DNA of 64,000 nucleotides from DMER64 sp964542305 (GCA_964542305.1 CAZITX010000006.1:32720-96719), one strand, 5' to 3'. Positions 53,152 through 62,221 are shown, counted from the stretch's first letter. Notes: generated by a model not told the origin, from the sequence alone. Numbers and translations are program-made.

Positions 53152-55389
53152 TTACGTGAAGTTAAGTGGCGCGGCAGCTTCAAGATGCCCTCCTGTTCCC
53201 ACCCCGGTGCAGGTCAAACGGTGCATGGCGCGGGTGACGGCTATGTAGAGGAGGCTGCGGTCCAGATCTGTGTGGTAGTTTTTGCTTGTTACGTGGGGGA
53301 TGATGACCTGGTCAAATTCCAGGCCTTTTGCCATGTGGGTATAGGTGACCATGATGCCGTGTTCGTACGAGGTGCTTTGATAAGAGAGGAATATGATTTC
53401 CGGATGGTGTGTCTTCAGTTTTTCGTGCAGGGCGCGTGCATGGGGTTCGTCTTTGCAGATGATCCCCAGGGAGCGGTAGCCCGAGGTTTTGAATGCGGAA
53501 ACCATCTGCGCTATCCCCCGGATTTCTTCTTCTGCCGTCTTGTAATGGAGGATTTGAGGTGTTTCTCCGTGACGTTCAATGACTTCTGCCTGAGTTTCGG
53601 GTTGAATGGCCCGGGCAAAAGCTGTGATCTCCCAGGTGGATCGGTAGCTTTTGTTCATATGCACGATATGCCCGGTGTTAAGGGTTTTCTGGATGATTTC
53701 AGCCGTTGATGCACCAAACGGATTGACCGACTGCCCGGCATCGCCCAGGATGGTTTTGGCGCAGGGATAAATTTTCTGCAAAACCCGGTACTGGATAGGT
53801 GTATAATCCTGCATTTCATCTACCAGTAAATGTTTGACATCCGAGCGCACACTGGTCCCTTCCAGGGCCATGTGCAGGTATGCCAATGGCGCCAGATCTG
53901 CGTATTCCAGGGTGTGGTTGGCACGCAATTTAAAAAGATCCGGTTTGCCCATCCATTCATAAAATCCTTTATATGCCTGCAGCGAGTTGTTGGCGGTGAA
54001 CATTTTACGAATCCGTTCCCGTACCATATTCCGTTTTGCCGAGTCCACCGTTACTTTATATTGTGTCTGCGCAATTTGCAGAATGTAATCTGTCATGACC
54101 GTGTACCGCCGCCGGATGGGATACCGGTGAAACCGCCGGAACTGTTCGGCGATATACTCGGCGGGAAGCATGATCAGGTGGTTCAGCGGCACGTCGTGAG
54201 GCACAAAGCACTGGTTTTCAAGGTGCAGAATGTATTTGTCCAGCAGATTGACGCATTCCGCAGAGGATTTGAAACGGACACGATCCTGAAAATCTGCCTT
54301 CGGCTTTCCGATCAACTCGGCAACCTGTTCAAAAAAATCACGGTATTTATACTTATTGTCCAGAATTTCTGCCAAAAGCACATCCATACAAGTTTGAGGC
54401 ACCGTCTCTTCGCCCAGCTCGGGAAGCACGTTGGAGATGTAATCGGAAAACACCTTGCTTGGCGATATGATCATGATGTCGTTTGCCGAGATTTCCCCTT
54501 TGTGCGCATAAAGCAGGTACGCGATCCGGTGCAGGGCCACCGAGGTTTTTCCCGAGCCGGCCACCCCCTGGATGATCAAAACGTGCTCTTCTTCGTTGCG
54601 AATGATGGCATTTTGTTCGCGCTGGATGGTGGCCACGATGTTCTTCATCTTGTCGCTGGCGTTGGCACTCAGCTCCCGCCGCAACACATCATCTCTGATA
54701 GTCAGGGAACTTTCAATCATATACTCCAGGATCCCTTTCCGGATCTGGTACTGGCGCTTGAGCGAAATGTTCCCTTCAATGAGACCGGCCGGAGCCTGGT
54801 AAGAAGCTTCACCCAGCTCGTGGTCGTAAAACATCCCGCTGACAGGCGCCCGCCAGTCGTAAATCAGGTTTTTACGCTTTTTCAGATCGTACAAAGCATG
54901 AATTCCAATATAAACGGGAATTGTTGTGTTCCTGGGATTGTGTGGAGAGTCCGGGACCGGGTTCAGTTGCGGGTCCAGGTCCGGTTGTGGGTCTGAGTCC
55001 GTGTACGGCTGCGATTGCGGGTTCGGTGAGTCAGGATTGTGCAGTTGTGGGTCCGGGTTCAGTTGCGGATCCGGTTTCGGTTTCGGTTCCGGAGTAACGG
55101 CGGGCGTAAAATCTATCCGGCCGAAATAAGGGGAATCGTACTGCTTTTCCAACCGGCTGCGGGCTGCTATCTGGTTGTTCCCTACGGCCAGCAGATTCAG
55201 GATGCTTTCCCGCATGGACCGTTTCTCCTGGGCATCAATATCTTTGTTGTTCCACAGGTACTCCTTATACTCCTTTAACGTCTGCACATGATCGTCTACC
55301 GAATCACCTGTATTGTCAATTCCGCTGCGGATAATGCTCCTGATTTTGTGAATGTACTCCCGTTCCTGTTGTTCGGTACTGTTAAACAT
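53152..55389 (-). CDS. HelD-like UvrD/Rep-family ATPase
   Basis: About 745 residues of the superfamily 1 HelD group, which in Firmicutes and Actinobacteria removes stalled or inactive RNA polymerase from DNA. An N-terminal coiled region (EQQEREYIHKIRSII ... ESILNLLAVGNNQIAARSRLEKQYDSPYFGRIDF) is followed by YDWRAPVSGMFYDHE, Walker A IIQGVAGSGKTSVALHRIAYLL, Walker B LLVDEMQDYTPIQY, and C-terminal motifs MVTYTHMAKGLEFDQVII and YIAVTRAMHRLTC. A Pro/Asp/Gln/Asn repeat insert (encoded about 54935-55105) separates the N-terminal part from the YDWRAP core. Start ATG 55389; the longer frame runs into the inverted repeat. Confidence 0.85.
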   Translation of the reverse strand: MFNSTEQQEREYIHKIRSIIRSGIDNTGDSVDDHVQTLKEYKEYLWNNKDIDAQEKRSMRESILNLLAVGNNQIAARSRLEKQYDSPYFGRIDFTPAVTPEPKPKPDPQLNPDPQLHNPDSPNPQSQPYTDSDPQPDLDPQLNPVPDSPHNPRNTTIPVYIGIHALYDLKKRKNLIYDWRAPVSGMFYDHELGEASYQAPAGLIEGNISLKRQYQIRKGILEYMIESSLTIRDDVLRRELSANASDKMKNIVATIQREQNAIIRNEEEHVLIIQGVAGSGKTSVALHRIAYLLYAHKGEISANDIMIISPSKVFSDYISNVLPELGEETVPQTCMDVLLAEILDNKYKYRDFFEQVAELIGKPKADFQDRVRFKSSAECVNLLDKYILHLENQCFVPHDVPLNHLIMLPAEYIAEQFRRFHRYPIRRRYTVMTDYILQIAQTQYKVTVDSAKRNMVRERIRKMFTANNSLQAYKGFYEWMGKPDLFKLRANHTLEYADLAPLAYLHMALEGTSVRSDVKHLLVDEMQDYTPIQYRVLQKIYPCAKTILGDAGQSVNPFGASTAEIIQKTLNTGHIVHMNKSYRSTWEITAFARAIQPETQAEVIERHGETPQILHYKTAEEEIRGIAQMVSAFKTSGYRSLGIICKDEPHARALHEKLKTHHPEIIFLSYQSTSYEHGIMVTYTHMAKGLEFDQVIIPHVTSKNYHTDLDRSLLYIAVTRAMHRLTCTGVGTGGHLEAAAPLNFT

Positions 55390-55400
55390 AGGGCGTAAAA

Positions 55401-55520
55401 GTAGAAAAATCTCAGAGATTCTGCGCAACTGCACTAATATGAAATTCGTAAAAGTAACTAATACAGTGCTTTATGGTTTTGCACAAAAGGCTATTGCGCA
55501 GAATCTCAGAGATTTTCTAC
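55401..55520. repeat. Long inverted repeat between helD and the CPBP gene
   Basis: Left arm 55401-55428 and right arm 55494-55520 are complementary over 27-28 bases with one central mismatch and one extra A; the ends read GTAG...CTAC and the core is TCTGCGCAA / TTGCGCAGA. The 65-nt loop holds a smaller GCACT/AGTGC pair. It lies exactly between two divergent starts (55389 and 55532). It could be a small non-autonomous mobile element, a two-sided operator or an RNA structure in both leaders. Confidence 0.85.
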
Positions 55521-55531
55521 CTTTAACTGCT

Positions 55532-56215
55532 ATGAACAACACACAACGCCTGGTTTACGGGCTGGCCATTACGCTGATCATATTTGTCATTGCAACTATT
55601 GCAGGTAGATTTTTGCCATTGGGAAGCACTTTCTTCCCCGACTCTGTTATCACACACACAGTGATGCTTACTTTTTCGGTAGCCGTGATCATATCACTCA
55701 AAATGATCGTGCCCTTCAGGATCGCCTGGCCCCGCTTTAAAACAATTCTCAAACCTATCTTCTTCGGACTTCTGACGGCCATTGTGATCAACCTCTTGCT
55801 GACCGCCCTGACCCTTGCCACCGGTGGAAAAGCCGAGGTACATCCCCTGCTGGAGGCTTCTTCTCCGCTCCAAACCTTCCTCTTCATTTTTATTTACGCA
55901 AGTCTTGCCGAGGAGGTGCTCCTGCGGGGTTTCCTGCAAAACATCCTGAGCCCTCTGAGTGTCCGCGGAATCCGTATTTTCAGAATCAGACTGAGCCTGC
56001 CGGTGATCATCAGTGCCGTGGTCTTTGGCCTGATACATCTGATCCTTTTAGCCTCCGGGGTGAGCGGTCTGTTTGTAATACGGGTTGTCATATTCACCAC
56101 TGTTTTAGGTATTTTTGCCGGCTACTACCAGGAAAAATACAATAATTTCGCCCATGCTGTAATCGTTCACATGGCCGGAAACCTCATGGGGCTGGTGGCG
56201 GCGCTTGTAACTTGA
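55532..56215 (+). CDS. CPBP-family intramembrane metalloprotease
   Basis: About 227 residues, multi-pass membrane protein of the CPBP (CAAX protease/bacteriocin-processing, Abi) family. Motif 1 SLAEEVLLRGFLQNIL (the EExxxR glutamates), motif 2 FGLIHLILL (FxxxH-like) and motif 3 HAVIVHMAGN (HxxxN/D) are all present in order, so it should be an active protease. The start ATG at 55532 (MNNTQRLVYG) is preferred; the open frame goes back to 55352 but runs through the inverted repeat and has no signal-like sequence. Substrate unknown; no bacteriocin genes nearby. Confidence 0.87.
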   Translation: MNNTQRLVYGLAITLIIFVIATIAGRFLPLGSTFFPDSVITHTVMLTFSVAVIISLKMIVPFRIAWPRFKTILKPIFFGLLTAIVINLLLTALTLATGGKAEVHPLLEASSPLQTFLFIFIYASLAEEVLLRGFLQNILSPLSVRGIRIFRIRLSLPVIISAVVFGLIHLILLASGVSGLFVIRVVIFTTVLGIFAGYYQEKYNNFAHAVIVHMAGNLMGLVAALVT

Positions 56216-56236
56216 AGAAGACGCGCCATTGATGCC

Positions 56237-56344
56237 GGGAGGTGGTAAGTGATGTGCTTATTGCAAACACATGCAACATCTTGTCAATGTGATTGTTGTA
56301 AGGATTCTCCCGTTTTTGCTACTTACTACCTCCCATAAAGCAAA
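56237..56344. repeat. Second inverted-repeat element, 108 bp
   Basis: GGGAGGTGGTAAGT (56237-56250) pairs with ACTTACTACCTCCC (56331-56344), one mismatch in 14. The 80-nt loop includes a TGCAACA/TGTTGTA pair. It lies between the CPBP stop and the small gene at 56385. Size and layout resemble the 55401-55520 element although the sequence differs. No T-run follows directly, so not a classic terminator. Confidence 0.65.
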
Positions 56345-56384
56345 AAAATAGTAAATTGCTGCTGTATAATAAATAGTTACGAAA

Positions 56385-56585
56385 ATGAAGAAACTATCGC
56401 TTACTGTTTTGCTCATTCTTGTGGGCCCGGTCGGGGCCTATATCGGATTCTATGACCGTTTTACCTGCAAGCCTTCACAGGCACAGTTCTGGATCATCCT
56501 TGCACTTGGAATGGCCATTGGAGTTTCCCTTACTATTGTTGCGCAAAGAATACGGGCAAAAAACAATACCCCCGGATCTGCTTAA
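56385..56585 (+). CDS. Small two-helix membrane protein
   Basis: 66 residues with two hydrophobic stretches (about 5-22, LSLTVLLILVGPVGAYIGF, and 34-53, FWIILALGMAIGVSLTIVAQR) joined by a short polar loop with one Cys, and a basic C-terminus (RIRAKNN). Codons are ordinary for the region and the start ATGAAGAAA is plausible, but no family is recognised. It could be a real small membrane protein; coding status is moderately supported. Confidence 0.5.
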   Translation: MKKLSLTVLLILVGPVGAYIGFYDRFTCKPSQAQFWIILALGMAIGVSLTIVAQRIRAKNNTPGSA

Positions 56586-56666
56586 ACACAGACAGAAACA
56601 GCAAGGGGTGGCAAACACGGATTGCCATGCAAGATGAATAATTGATTTTTAAGTGCCTGAAAAACT

Positions 56667-56708
56667 ATGACATTGATACAGCATACGATTGATCTGCTGG
56701 CAAACTGA
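56667..56708 (+). pseudogene. Relic of a lactamase-fold gene 3' end
   Basis: In frame it reads MTLIQHTIDLLAN and a stop, matching the last codons of the lactamase-fold gene at 62262-63038 (MSLVQHTIDLLTD and a stop). In both places the stop is followed by 9 nt and then by the first unit of a palindrome array. Nothing upstream of the relic resembles the rest of that gene. About eight differences over the shared about 45 nt, so the duplication is not recent. Confidence 0.8.
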
Positions 56709-56717
56709 AACGCGCCC

Positions 56718-56975
56718 ACCAGGCGCACTTTACCCCTGTTTTCGTGCCTGGTCAGCCCTAAAACAGCCCCACCAGGTACGTTTTACCCCTGTTTTCGTAC
56801 CTGGTGCTTCCGACCAACCTAATGGATTGTTATGTAAATCACTTTGTATGTGGCGTTTGACGAATTTCGTGTTATTTGAAAATTTTGACCAGGTACACTA
56901 TTACCCTGTTTTCGTACCTGGTCAGCCCTGAAATGTACCCACCAGGCGCACTTTACCCCTGTTTTCGTACCTGGT
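56718..56975 (+). repeat. Palindrome array D: four-unit composite element
   Basis: Units 56718-56752, 56771-56805, 56888-56922 and 56941-56975; 18-nt joiners, spacer of 82 nt. The spacer hairpin is weaker than in A, C and E. Fills most of the 432-bp gap between 56585 and 57018 together with the relic; the remainder shows nothing. Confidence 0.95.
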
Positions 56976-57017
56976 CAGCCCTGAAACAAGGAATTAAGTG
57001 CCCAATTGCATAGACTT

Positions 57018-60000
57018 CTACCTTACGGGAGTGACCCGGTACAATCCGGCCCCGTGAAACGGGATTTCCTGACTGAATTCTTCTTCAAATACGCCTAAGT
57101 CTTTATGGGTCCAGAGATCAGTTACGCGGGCGGGGCCTTGTATGCCGATGGCGCGAAGATCAACCCGGACAACCAGGCCACATGAAGGAGCTGTGGAATC
57201 TGCTTCTGCTGCGGAATTCGTGCCAGGGCCTTCATTCGCAGGGCTTTGGGCATTGAACAGGGCCATGTATTTGTCCTGGCCGCAGAGGGCTCCAGTTGCG
57301 CAGTCAGAACCGCAGGGAGCAGCGTCGGCAGCGGCACCGCAGAGGGTACTGTCTGAGCTGCTAGGGGCACCATTTGCGCAATCGGCACTGCAGGAAGCAT
57401 CGTCAGCAGCGCAGGAAGCAGCATCAGCAGCAGTGAAGCTAGGGGCACTGTCTGCGCTAATGGCAACAGCAGCGCAGGGAACGGCTGCAGCACTGCAGGG
57501 AGCTGCGTCGGCGGCCCAGACTATCAGGTCGTGGTCCCGGGATATTTGCCGGTTGTTGGTGCTTTCTTGGTTGATTTTCAGCATTTGGGGGTTGGTCAAA
57601 AGCTCTTTTGTATAGGGATCAAGCCGGGTCATATCGCCCCCAAAGATCAGTGGTGAACGGCCGATGGCCCAGAGGCTCATGAGCGTATAGTGCTCGTCCG
57701 GTGTAAACTTTGTGGGTCGGCCAAAGTCAATCACCCCTATGGGAAGCATGTCGGCATCGGGAAAGTGGCCGGTGCCGCGAAAAGGCGTCCAGGCATCCAG
57801 CCGTTCGAACATGGCGTACAGCAAATCCCACCGGTCCCAGAAATCGTCGGTGATCCGCCACTGGTTGGCATGGTCCATCACGTGCTCCCCGGCTTCAAGG
57901 GGTGTCGCTCCCGGGGAAAGACTCAGCACAATGGGACGGCCCGTGCAGTCGATGGCCTCGCGAATGGCCTCGATCTCGGCTTTTTGCACATCATCGTACG
58001 GCCGCGAGATGTCGTCCACTTTGATGAAATCGACCCCCCACTCGGCATACATCTGAATGATGGAGCGGTAATACGCACGGCCTTCCTCTTTGGTGGCATC
58101 CACGCCGTACATGTCCGGGGTCCAGGGGCACGTGGAGCCGGTGAGCGCGATGTCTGCCGCCCGCGCGTTGGTGCCAAAGACCGGCGTGTTTTTTTCCACC
58201 GCTTGCCGAGGAATTCCCCGCATGATATGAATGCCGAGTTTGAGGCCCTTCGAATGCACGTAGTCTGCTAGTGGTTTGAACCCTTTCCCTCCGGCCGCAG
58301 AGGGGAACTTTTTCAACCCGGGGATCAGCCGTCCGTACGCATCCATGGAGAGCACCGCGTTGGGGTTGTAGAAGTGGCGCTTGGATTCCGGCTCGTACCA
58401 CTGAATATCCACCGTGAGGTATTGGTACCCGGAGGGCAGCAGGTGTTCGGCCATGGCATCGGCCTGCTCCTTGATCTGCTGTTCGGTCACGGTAGTGCCG
58501 AAGATATCCCAGCTGTTCCACCCCAGTACAGGTGTGGGGGCAAAACTGTGGTAAGCCGGGGTTTTCAATATGTTTAATTTTATGGTTTTCAAGTCTTTTT
58601 CGGCTGAACTTGTGCCGTAATAAACCTCGTATTCTCCCGGTGTTACGGTCATTTTTCGTTGGCCCCAGTCAAAAAATTCAAAGGCGGACGGAGGCAATTC
58701 TATGGTTACCTGTTGGGTTTCCCCGGCGGCAACAGTCACCCGTTGGTATCCGCGGAGGGTCTTGAGGGGGCCTTCCACGTCATTGACCTTCCGGATATAG
58801 ACCTGCACAATTTCGGTCCCGTCCCGTTTCCCGGTATTGGTCACCGGGATGGTCAGGGTGAGGGTGTCCGTTGCTGTGATGGAGATGATCGAGTTGATTT
58901 GATTGGAGGCAGCCGGGTGGATGCTTTTGGGAGCAGCCGTGATGGTGGCGTCTCCCATTTCAAAGGTGGTGTAACTGAGGCCGAACCCGAACGGAAACAG
59001 GTAATCGGTGGTGTAGCGATAGGTGCGGCCTGCCAGGGAGTAATCTTCAAAATCGCCCAGGTTCTCCGAGTTCTTATAGAAAGTCACCGGCAGTTTCCCG
59101 GATGGATTGTAGTCTCCAAAAAGCACATCGGCAACGGCCAGACCGCCCGATTCACCGGCATACCAGGCTTGCAAGATGGCCTCGCATGATTCCGTTTCCG
59201 GTGTCAAGGCAATGGCCGAGCCGGAGCAATTCACAAAGATCACCTTTTTCCCGGCTTCTTTCAAGGCTTTCAGGCAATTGCGCTGAACGGCGGGCAGCTC
59301 TATGTCCAGCCGGTCGCCTCCGCGGAATCCCGGGTAAGAAACGGGCATTTCCTCGCCTTCCAGGTTTCCGGAAAGGCCTCCCACAAACACAACCGTCTCT
59401 ATTCCTTTCAGTTTGGCAATCAGATGGGCATAATCCACATCCACTTCCTTGCCAAAATCAAATTCTATATTCGCCTGCCAGTTGTTCAGCTGGGCAAAAC
59501 GGATCTCGACCGCATATTTTTTACCGGCTTCAAATGTATACGGGATGCGGGAAGGCAGCGTGCGCCAGTTGTTGTACATCTGCACCCTTTCCCCGTTAAC
59601 CAGCAGCTCGTAATACCCGGTGGCACCGCCTTTAAAAACAAGTTCTTCGGTCACTCTGGGAGTAAACTCGGCCTGGAACAACGCCGAGAAACCTTCCAGT
59701 TTCACCCCCGGGGCAAACTCATGCTGCCCTGCGGTAGTCATTTTGATGGGATTGGTCAAGCGGGTTGTGGCAACGGGGTCCCCTTCCCTGTTAGGATTGT
59801 TCCAGTAAGTAGCCTTGAATCCCGGTTTGCCTTCATAGGAAAATTGCGCAAAATAACTTTGGGTAACCTTATCTTCCACCAGGTCGCACCCTTTGTCGTA
59901 GAAAATACGTTTCCCGGGAAGTTTGGTTTTTATCCCGTCCAGGATGGAGATGGTGCGAACCGGGGTGCCGTTGTAATTACCCCACAACATCACGGTGTCG

Positions 60001-61211
60001 GCTTCATTGGGGCCTATTACGGCAATTTTCTTTTCCTTGCGTGACAAGGGCAGGATGTCGTTTTTGTTCTGGAGCAGGGTCATGGTCTGCTGCGCCATCC
60101 GGTAGGCAAGTTCCCTGTGCTTTTCGCAATTCAGGACCGAGGCCGGGATTTGCGCCCAGGGAACCAGGGCATCGTCATCAAAATCGCCGAGGTCAAAACG
60201 GCCGATCAACACACGCATCAGGCTCCTGTCAATGTCTTCTTCCTTGATCAGGCCTTGCTCGACCCCCTGAGGCAGTGTTTTGTAAGGATAATTCTCCCAG
60301 ACACATTCCACATCGGTTCCGGCCAGAACGGCTTTAGAGGCGGCATGCACGGGTGTGGATGACACCTTGTGCGAGGTGTAGAAGTCTGTGATGGCACCGC
60401 AGTCCGATACCACAATATATTGGAATCCCCAGTCATCACGCAGGATCCGTTGCAACAGGCGGGTACTGCCGCAGCAGGGCTCGTCGTCTATACGCTGGTA
60501 GGCACACATCACCTGGCGCACATCGGCATCCTGCACCAGGGCTTTGAAAGCAGGCAGGTAGGTTTCGTGCAATTCACGCGGATTCAGAGCGTTAAGGTTT
60601 AACTCATGCCGGCTCCACTCGGGTCCGGAATGCACGGCAAAATGCTTGGCACAGGCCAGGAGCTTGCGGTACTTAGCCTCGGCAGGCCCCTGCAATCCTT
60701 TCACCACCTGGATTCCCATGCGCGAGGTCAGGTAAGGATCTTCGCCGTACGTTTCCTGCCCCCGCCCCCATCTCGGATCCCGGAAAATGTTCACGTTGGG
60801 CGTCCACACCGAAAGGCTCAGAAACCGTTTGTTTTCATTGCCCTGCTCCAGCCATTGGTGGTATTTTGCGCGTGCCTCGTCGGAAACCGCATCAAAGATG
60901 GTATAGACCAACTGGTCGTTGAACGAGGCGGCCATCCCTATGTTTTGCGGGAAGACGGTTACGTTATCGTTGTTGGCGTACCCGTGCAGGGCCTCGCTCC
61001 ACCAATTGAATTTCTTAATGCCCAGGCGCGGTATGGCATCACTCTGGTCACACATCAGCGTGGCTTTTTCTTCCAGGGTCAGCCTGGAAATGAGGTCTTT
61101 GGCCCGTTCCTCGTAAGTGAGATCCGGGTTTTGAAAAGGATATTGCTGGCCGTAAGTAAGTATGGGAGACAACAGGATGAAAAGGGAAAGCAAGAATCGA
61201 GTAACTTCCAT
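57018..61211 (-). CDS. GH3 - GH27 fused glycosidase, secreted
   Basis: 1397 residues from ATG 61211, which gives the signal peptide MEVTRFLLSLFILLSPILTYGQ. Domains: GH3 N-terminal barrel (about 25-330) with nucleophile Asp in YIVVSDCGAITDF (about 269); GH3 C-terminal domain interrupted by a PA14 module (about 465-590, YWNNPNREGD); Fn3-like domain (about 790-870); and a GH27 alpha-galactosidase-like barrel from about 893 (VLGWNSWDIFG; likely nucleophile in DFIKVDDIS, about 1063). A long Ala/Cys/Ser/Asp-rich insert (about 1230-1344) interrupts the terminal beta domain. GH3 enzymes of this shape are usually beta-xylosidases or beta-glucosidases, GH27 alpha-galactosidases or beta-L-arabinopyranosidases, so it probably trims branched plant heteroxylan or galactoglycans in the periplasm. 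Divergent from the esterase. Confidence 0.87.
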   Translation of the reverse strand: MEVTRFLLSLFILLSPILTYGQQYPFQNPDLTYEERAKDLISRLTLEEKATLMCDQSDAIPRLGIKKFNWWSEALHGYANNDNVTVFPQNIGMAASFNDQLVYTIFDAVSDEARAKYHQWLEQGNENKRFLSLSVWTPNVNIFRDPRWGRGQETYGEDPYLTSRMGIQVVKGLQGPAEAKYRKLLACAKHFAVHSGPEWSRHELNLNALNPRELHETYLPAFKALVQDADVRQVMCAYQRIDDEPCCGSTRLLQRILRDDWGFQYIVVSDCGAITDFYTSHKVSSTPVHAASKAVLAGTDVECVWENYPYKTLPQGVEQGLIKEEDIDRSLMRVLIGRFDLGDFDDDALVPWAQIPASVLNCEKHRELAYRMAQQTMTLLQNKNDILPLSRKEKKIAVIGPNEADTVMLWGNYNGTPVRTISILDGIKTKLPGKRIFYDKGCDLVEDKVTQSYFAQFSYEGKPGFKATYWNNPNREGDPVATTRLTNPIKMTTAGQHEFAPGVKLEGFSALFQAEFTPRVTEELVFKGGATGYYELLVNGERVQMYNNWRTLPSRIPYTFEAGKKYAVEIRFAQLNNWQANIEFDFGKEVDVDYAHLIAKLKGIETVVFVGGLSGNLEGEEMPVSYPGFRGGDRLDIELPAVQRNCLKALKEAGKKVIFVNCSGSAIALTPETESCEAILQAWYAGESGGLAVADVLFGDYNPSGKLPVTFYKNSENLGDFEDYSLAGRTYRYTTDYLFPFGFGLSYTTFEMGDATITAAPKSIHPAASNQINSIISITATDTLTLTIPVTNTGKRDGTEIVQVYIRKVNDVEGPLKTLRGYQRVTVAAGETQQVTIELPPSAFEFFDWGQRKMTVTPGEYEVYYGTSSAEKDLKTIKLNILKTPAYHSFAPTPVLGWNSWDIFGTTVTEQQIKEQADAMAEHLLPSGYQYLTVDIQWYEPESKRHFYNPNAVLSMDAYGRLIPGLKKFPSAAGGKGFKPLADYVHSKGLKLGIHIMRGIPRQAVEKNTPVFGTNARAADIALTGSTCPWTPDMYGVDATKEEGRAYYRSIIQMYAEWGVDFIKVDDISRPYDDVQKAEIEAIREAIDCTGRPIVLSLSPGATPLEAGEHVMDHANQWRITDDFWDRWDLLYAMFERLDAWTPFRGTGHFPDADMLPIGVIDFGRPTKFTPDEHYTLMSLWAIGRSPLIFGGDMTRLDPYTKELLTNPQMLKINQESTNNRQISRDHDLIVWAADAAPCSAAAVPCAAVAISADSAPSFTAADAASCAADDASCSADCANGAPSSSDSTLCGAAADAAPCGSDCATGALCGQDKYMALFNAQSPANEGPGTNSAAEADSTAPSCGLVVRVDLRAIGIQGPARVTDLWTHKDLGVFEEEFSQEIPFHGAGLYRVTPVR

Positions 61212-61309
61212 GATTGATATTATTTTGAATAAAGCTATCAAATAATCATCAATCAGGGTAAGGATTTTCCGATTTTTTTCGGACTTTTGGGTGTTCATAA
61301 ATCTAAACC

Positions 61310-62221
61310 ATGTCAAGTTTTCGCAGTAAGATCATTATCTGGATGATCCGTCACCGGCATCTGTTCCAGGGGCACCTCAAGCCCGAGGTGGTTGACGAAT
61401 CGTTTTCGGTAGATAAGTTTCGTGCCCAAGTGGACTCCGCCTCGGCAAAAGTAAAACTGCCGGCCGACGTCGGGGTACAGGCGGTCCGCATGAGGGGAAT
61501 GTATGCCGAGTGGATCGCTCCGCAATCTCCTTCAGAGGGAAAAGTGCTGCTGTACATCCACGGAGGCGGATTCATTTCGGGCTCGTGCCTGACGCACCGC
61601 ATGCATGTGGCCCGGTTCGCCCGGGAGTGCGGAATAAGGTCGCTGTTGTTCGATTACCGGCTGGCGCCCGAGCATCCCTTCCCCGCGGCCACGGAAGACT
61701 GCGTAACTGCCTATAAATGGCTGCTGGAGCAAGGAATCTCGGCGAACAACATTGTGGTTGGCGGGGAATCTGCCGGCGCCACCCTCACGCTCTCGCTGCT
61801 GCTGGCACTGAAAGAGCAACAGATTGACCTGCCCCGGGCCGCATTTATCATCTCACCCGTAACCGACCTGCGCTGCGGGGCTGCCTCTTTCACCTACAAC
61901 GCCCCACACGATGTGGCCCCCATGGGATCATGGACTGTATGGACCAACATGTACATTGCCGGGAACGACCCCACCAACCCGCTGCTCTCACCCCTGTTCG
62001 GGGACTTCCGGGGACTCCCGCCACTCTACATCTGCGTTGGTACCCACGAGATCCATTACGACGATTGTTTAGCTCTGGCCCGTGTCGCCCGGGAACATGG
62101 TGTAGATGTCACATTGCGGGAATGGGACCGCATGGTGCACGCCTTTCCCCTGTTGCCCCCGATATTCCCAGAGGCCAAAGCAGCCTTTGCCGAGATATGT
62201 ACGTTTGTGAAAAACATTTAA
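61310..62221 (+). CDS. HSL-family alpha/beta hydrolase (esterase)
   Basis: 303 residues with the hormone-sensitive-lipase group signature: oxyanion HGGGF (84-88) and nucleophile S154 in GGESAGATL; the late catalytic His is in MVHAFPLL and the acid is probably in CVGTHEIHYDD. No signal peptide, so cytoplasmic. Substrates of this group are short-chain acyl esters; beside a xylan-type glycosidase it may deacetylate imported sugars (inference). It is the first of a plus-strand pair with the lactamase-fold gene and is divergent from the glycosidase (98-nt gap). Confidence 0.88.
   Translation: MSSFRSKIIIWMIRHRHLFQGHLKPEVVDESFSVDKFRAQVDSASAKVKLPADVGVQAVRMRGMYAEWIAPQSPSEGKVLLYIHGGGFISGSCLTHRMHVARFARECGIRSLLFDYRLAPEHPFPAATEDCVTAYKWLLEQGISANNIVVGGESAGATLTLSLLLALKEQQIDLPRAAFIISPVTDLRCGAASFTYNAPHDVAPMGSWTVWTNMYIAGNDPTNPLLSPLFGDFRGLPPLYICVGTHEIHYDDCLALARVAREHGVDVTLREWDRMVHAFPLLPPIFPEAKAAFAEICTFVKNI

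Noticed and set aside
53830..54996. Plus-strand open frame of 388 codons
   Set aside because: Antisense to the helD-like gene with intact helicase motifs; no domain visible.
55352..55531. N-terminal extension of the CPBP protease
   Set aside because: It runs through the inverted repeat and the start of the divergent gene; the ATG at 55532 gives a normal membrane-protein start.
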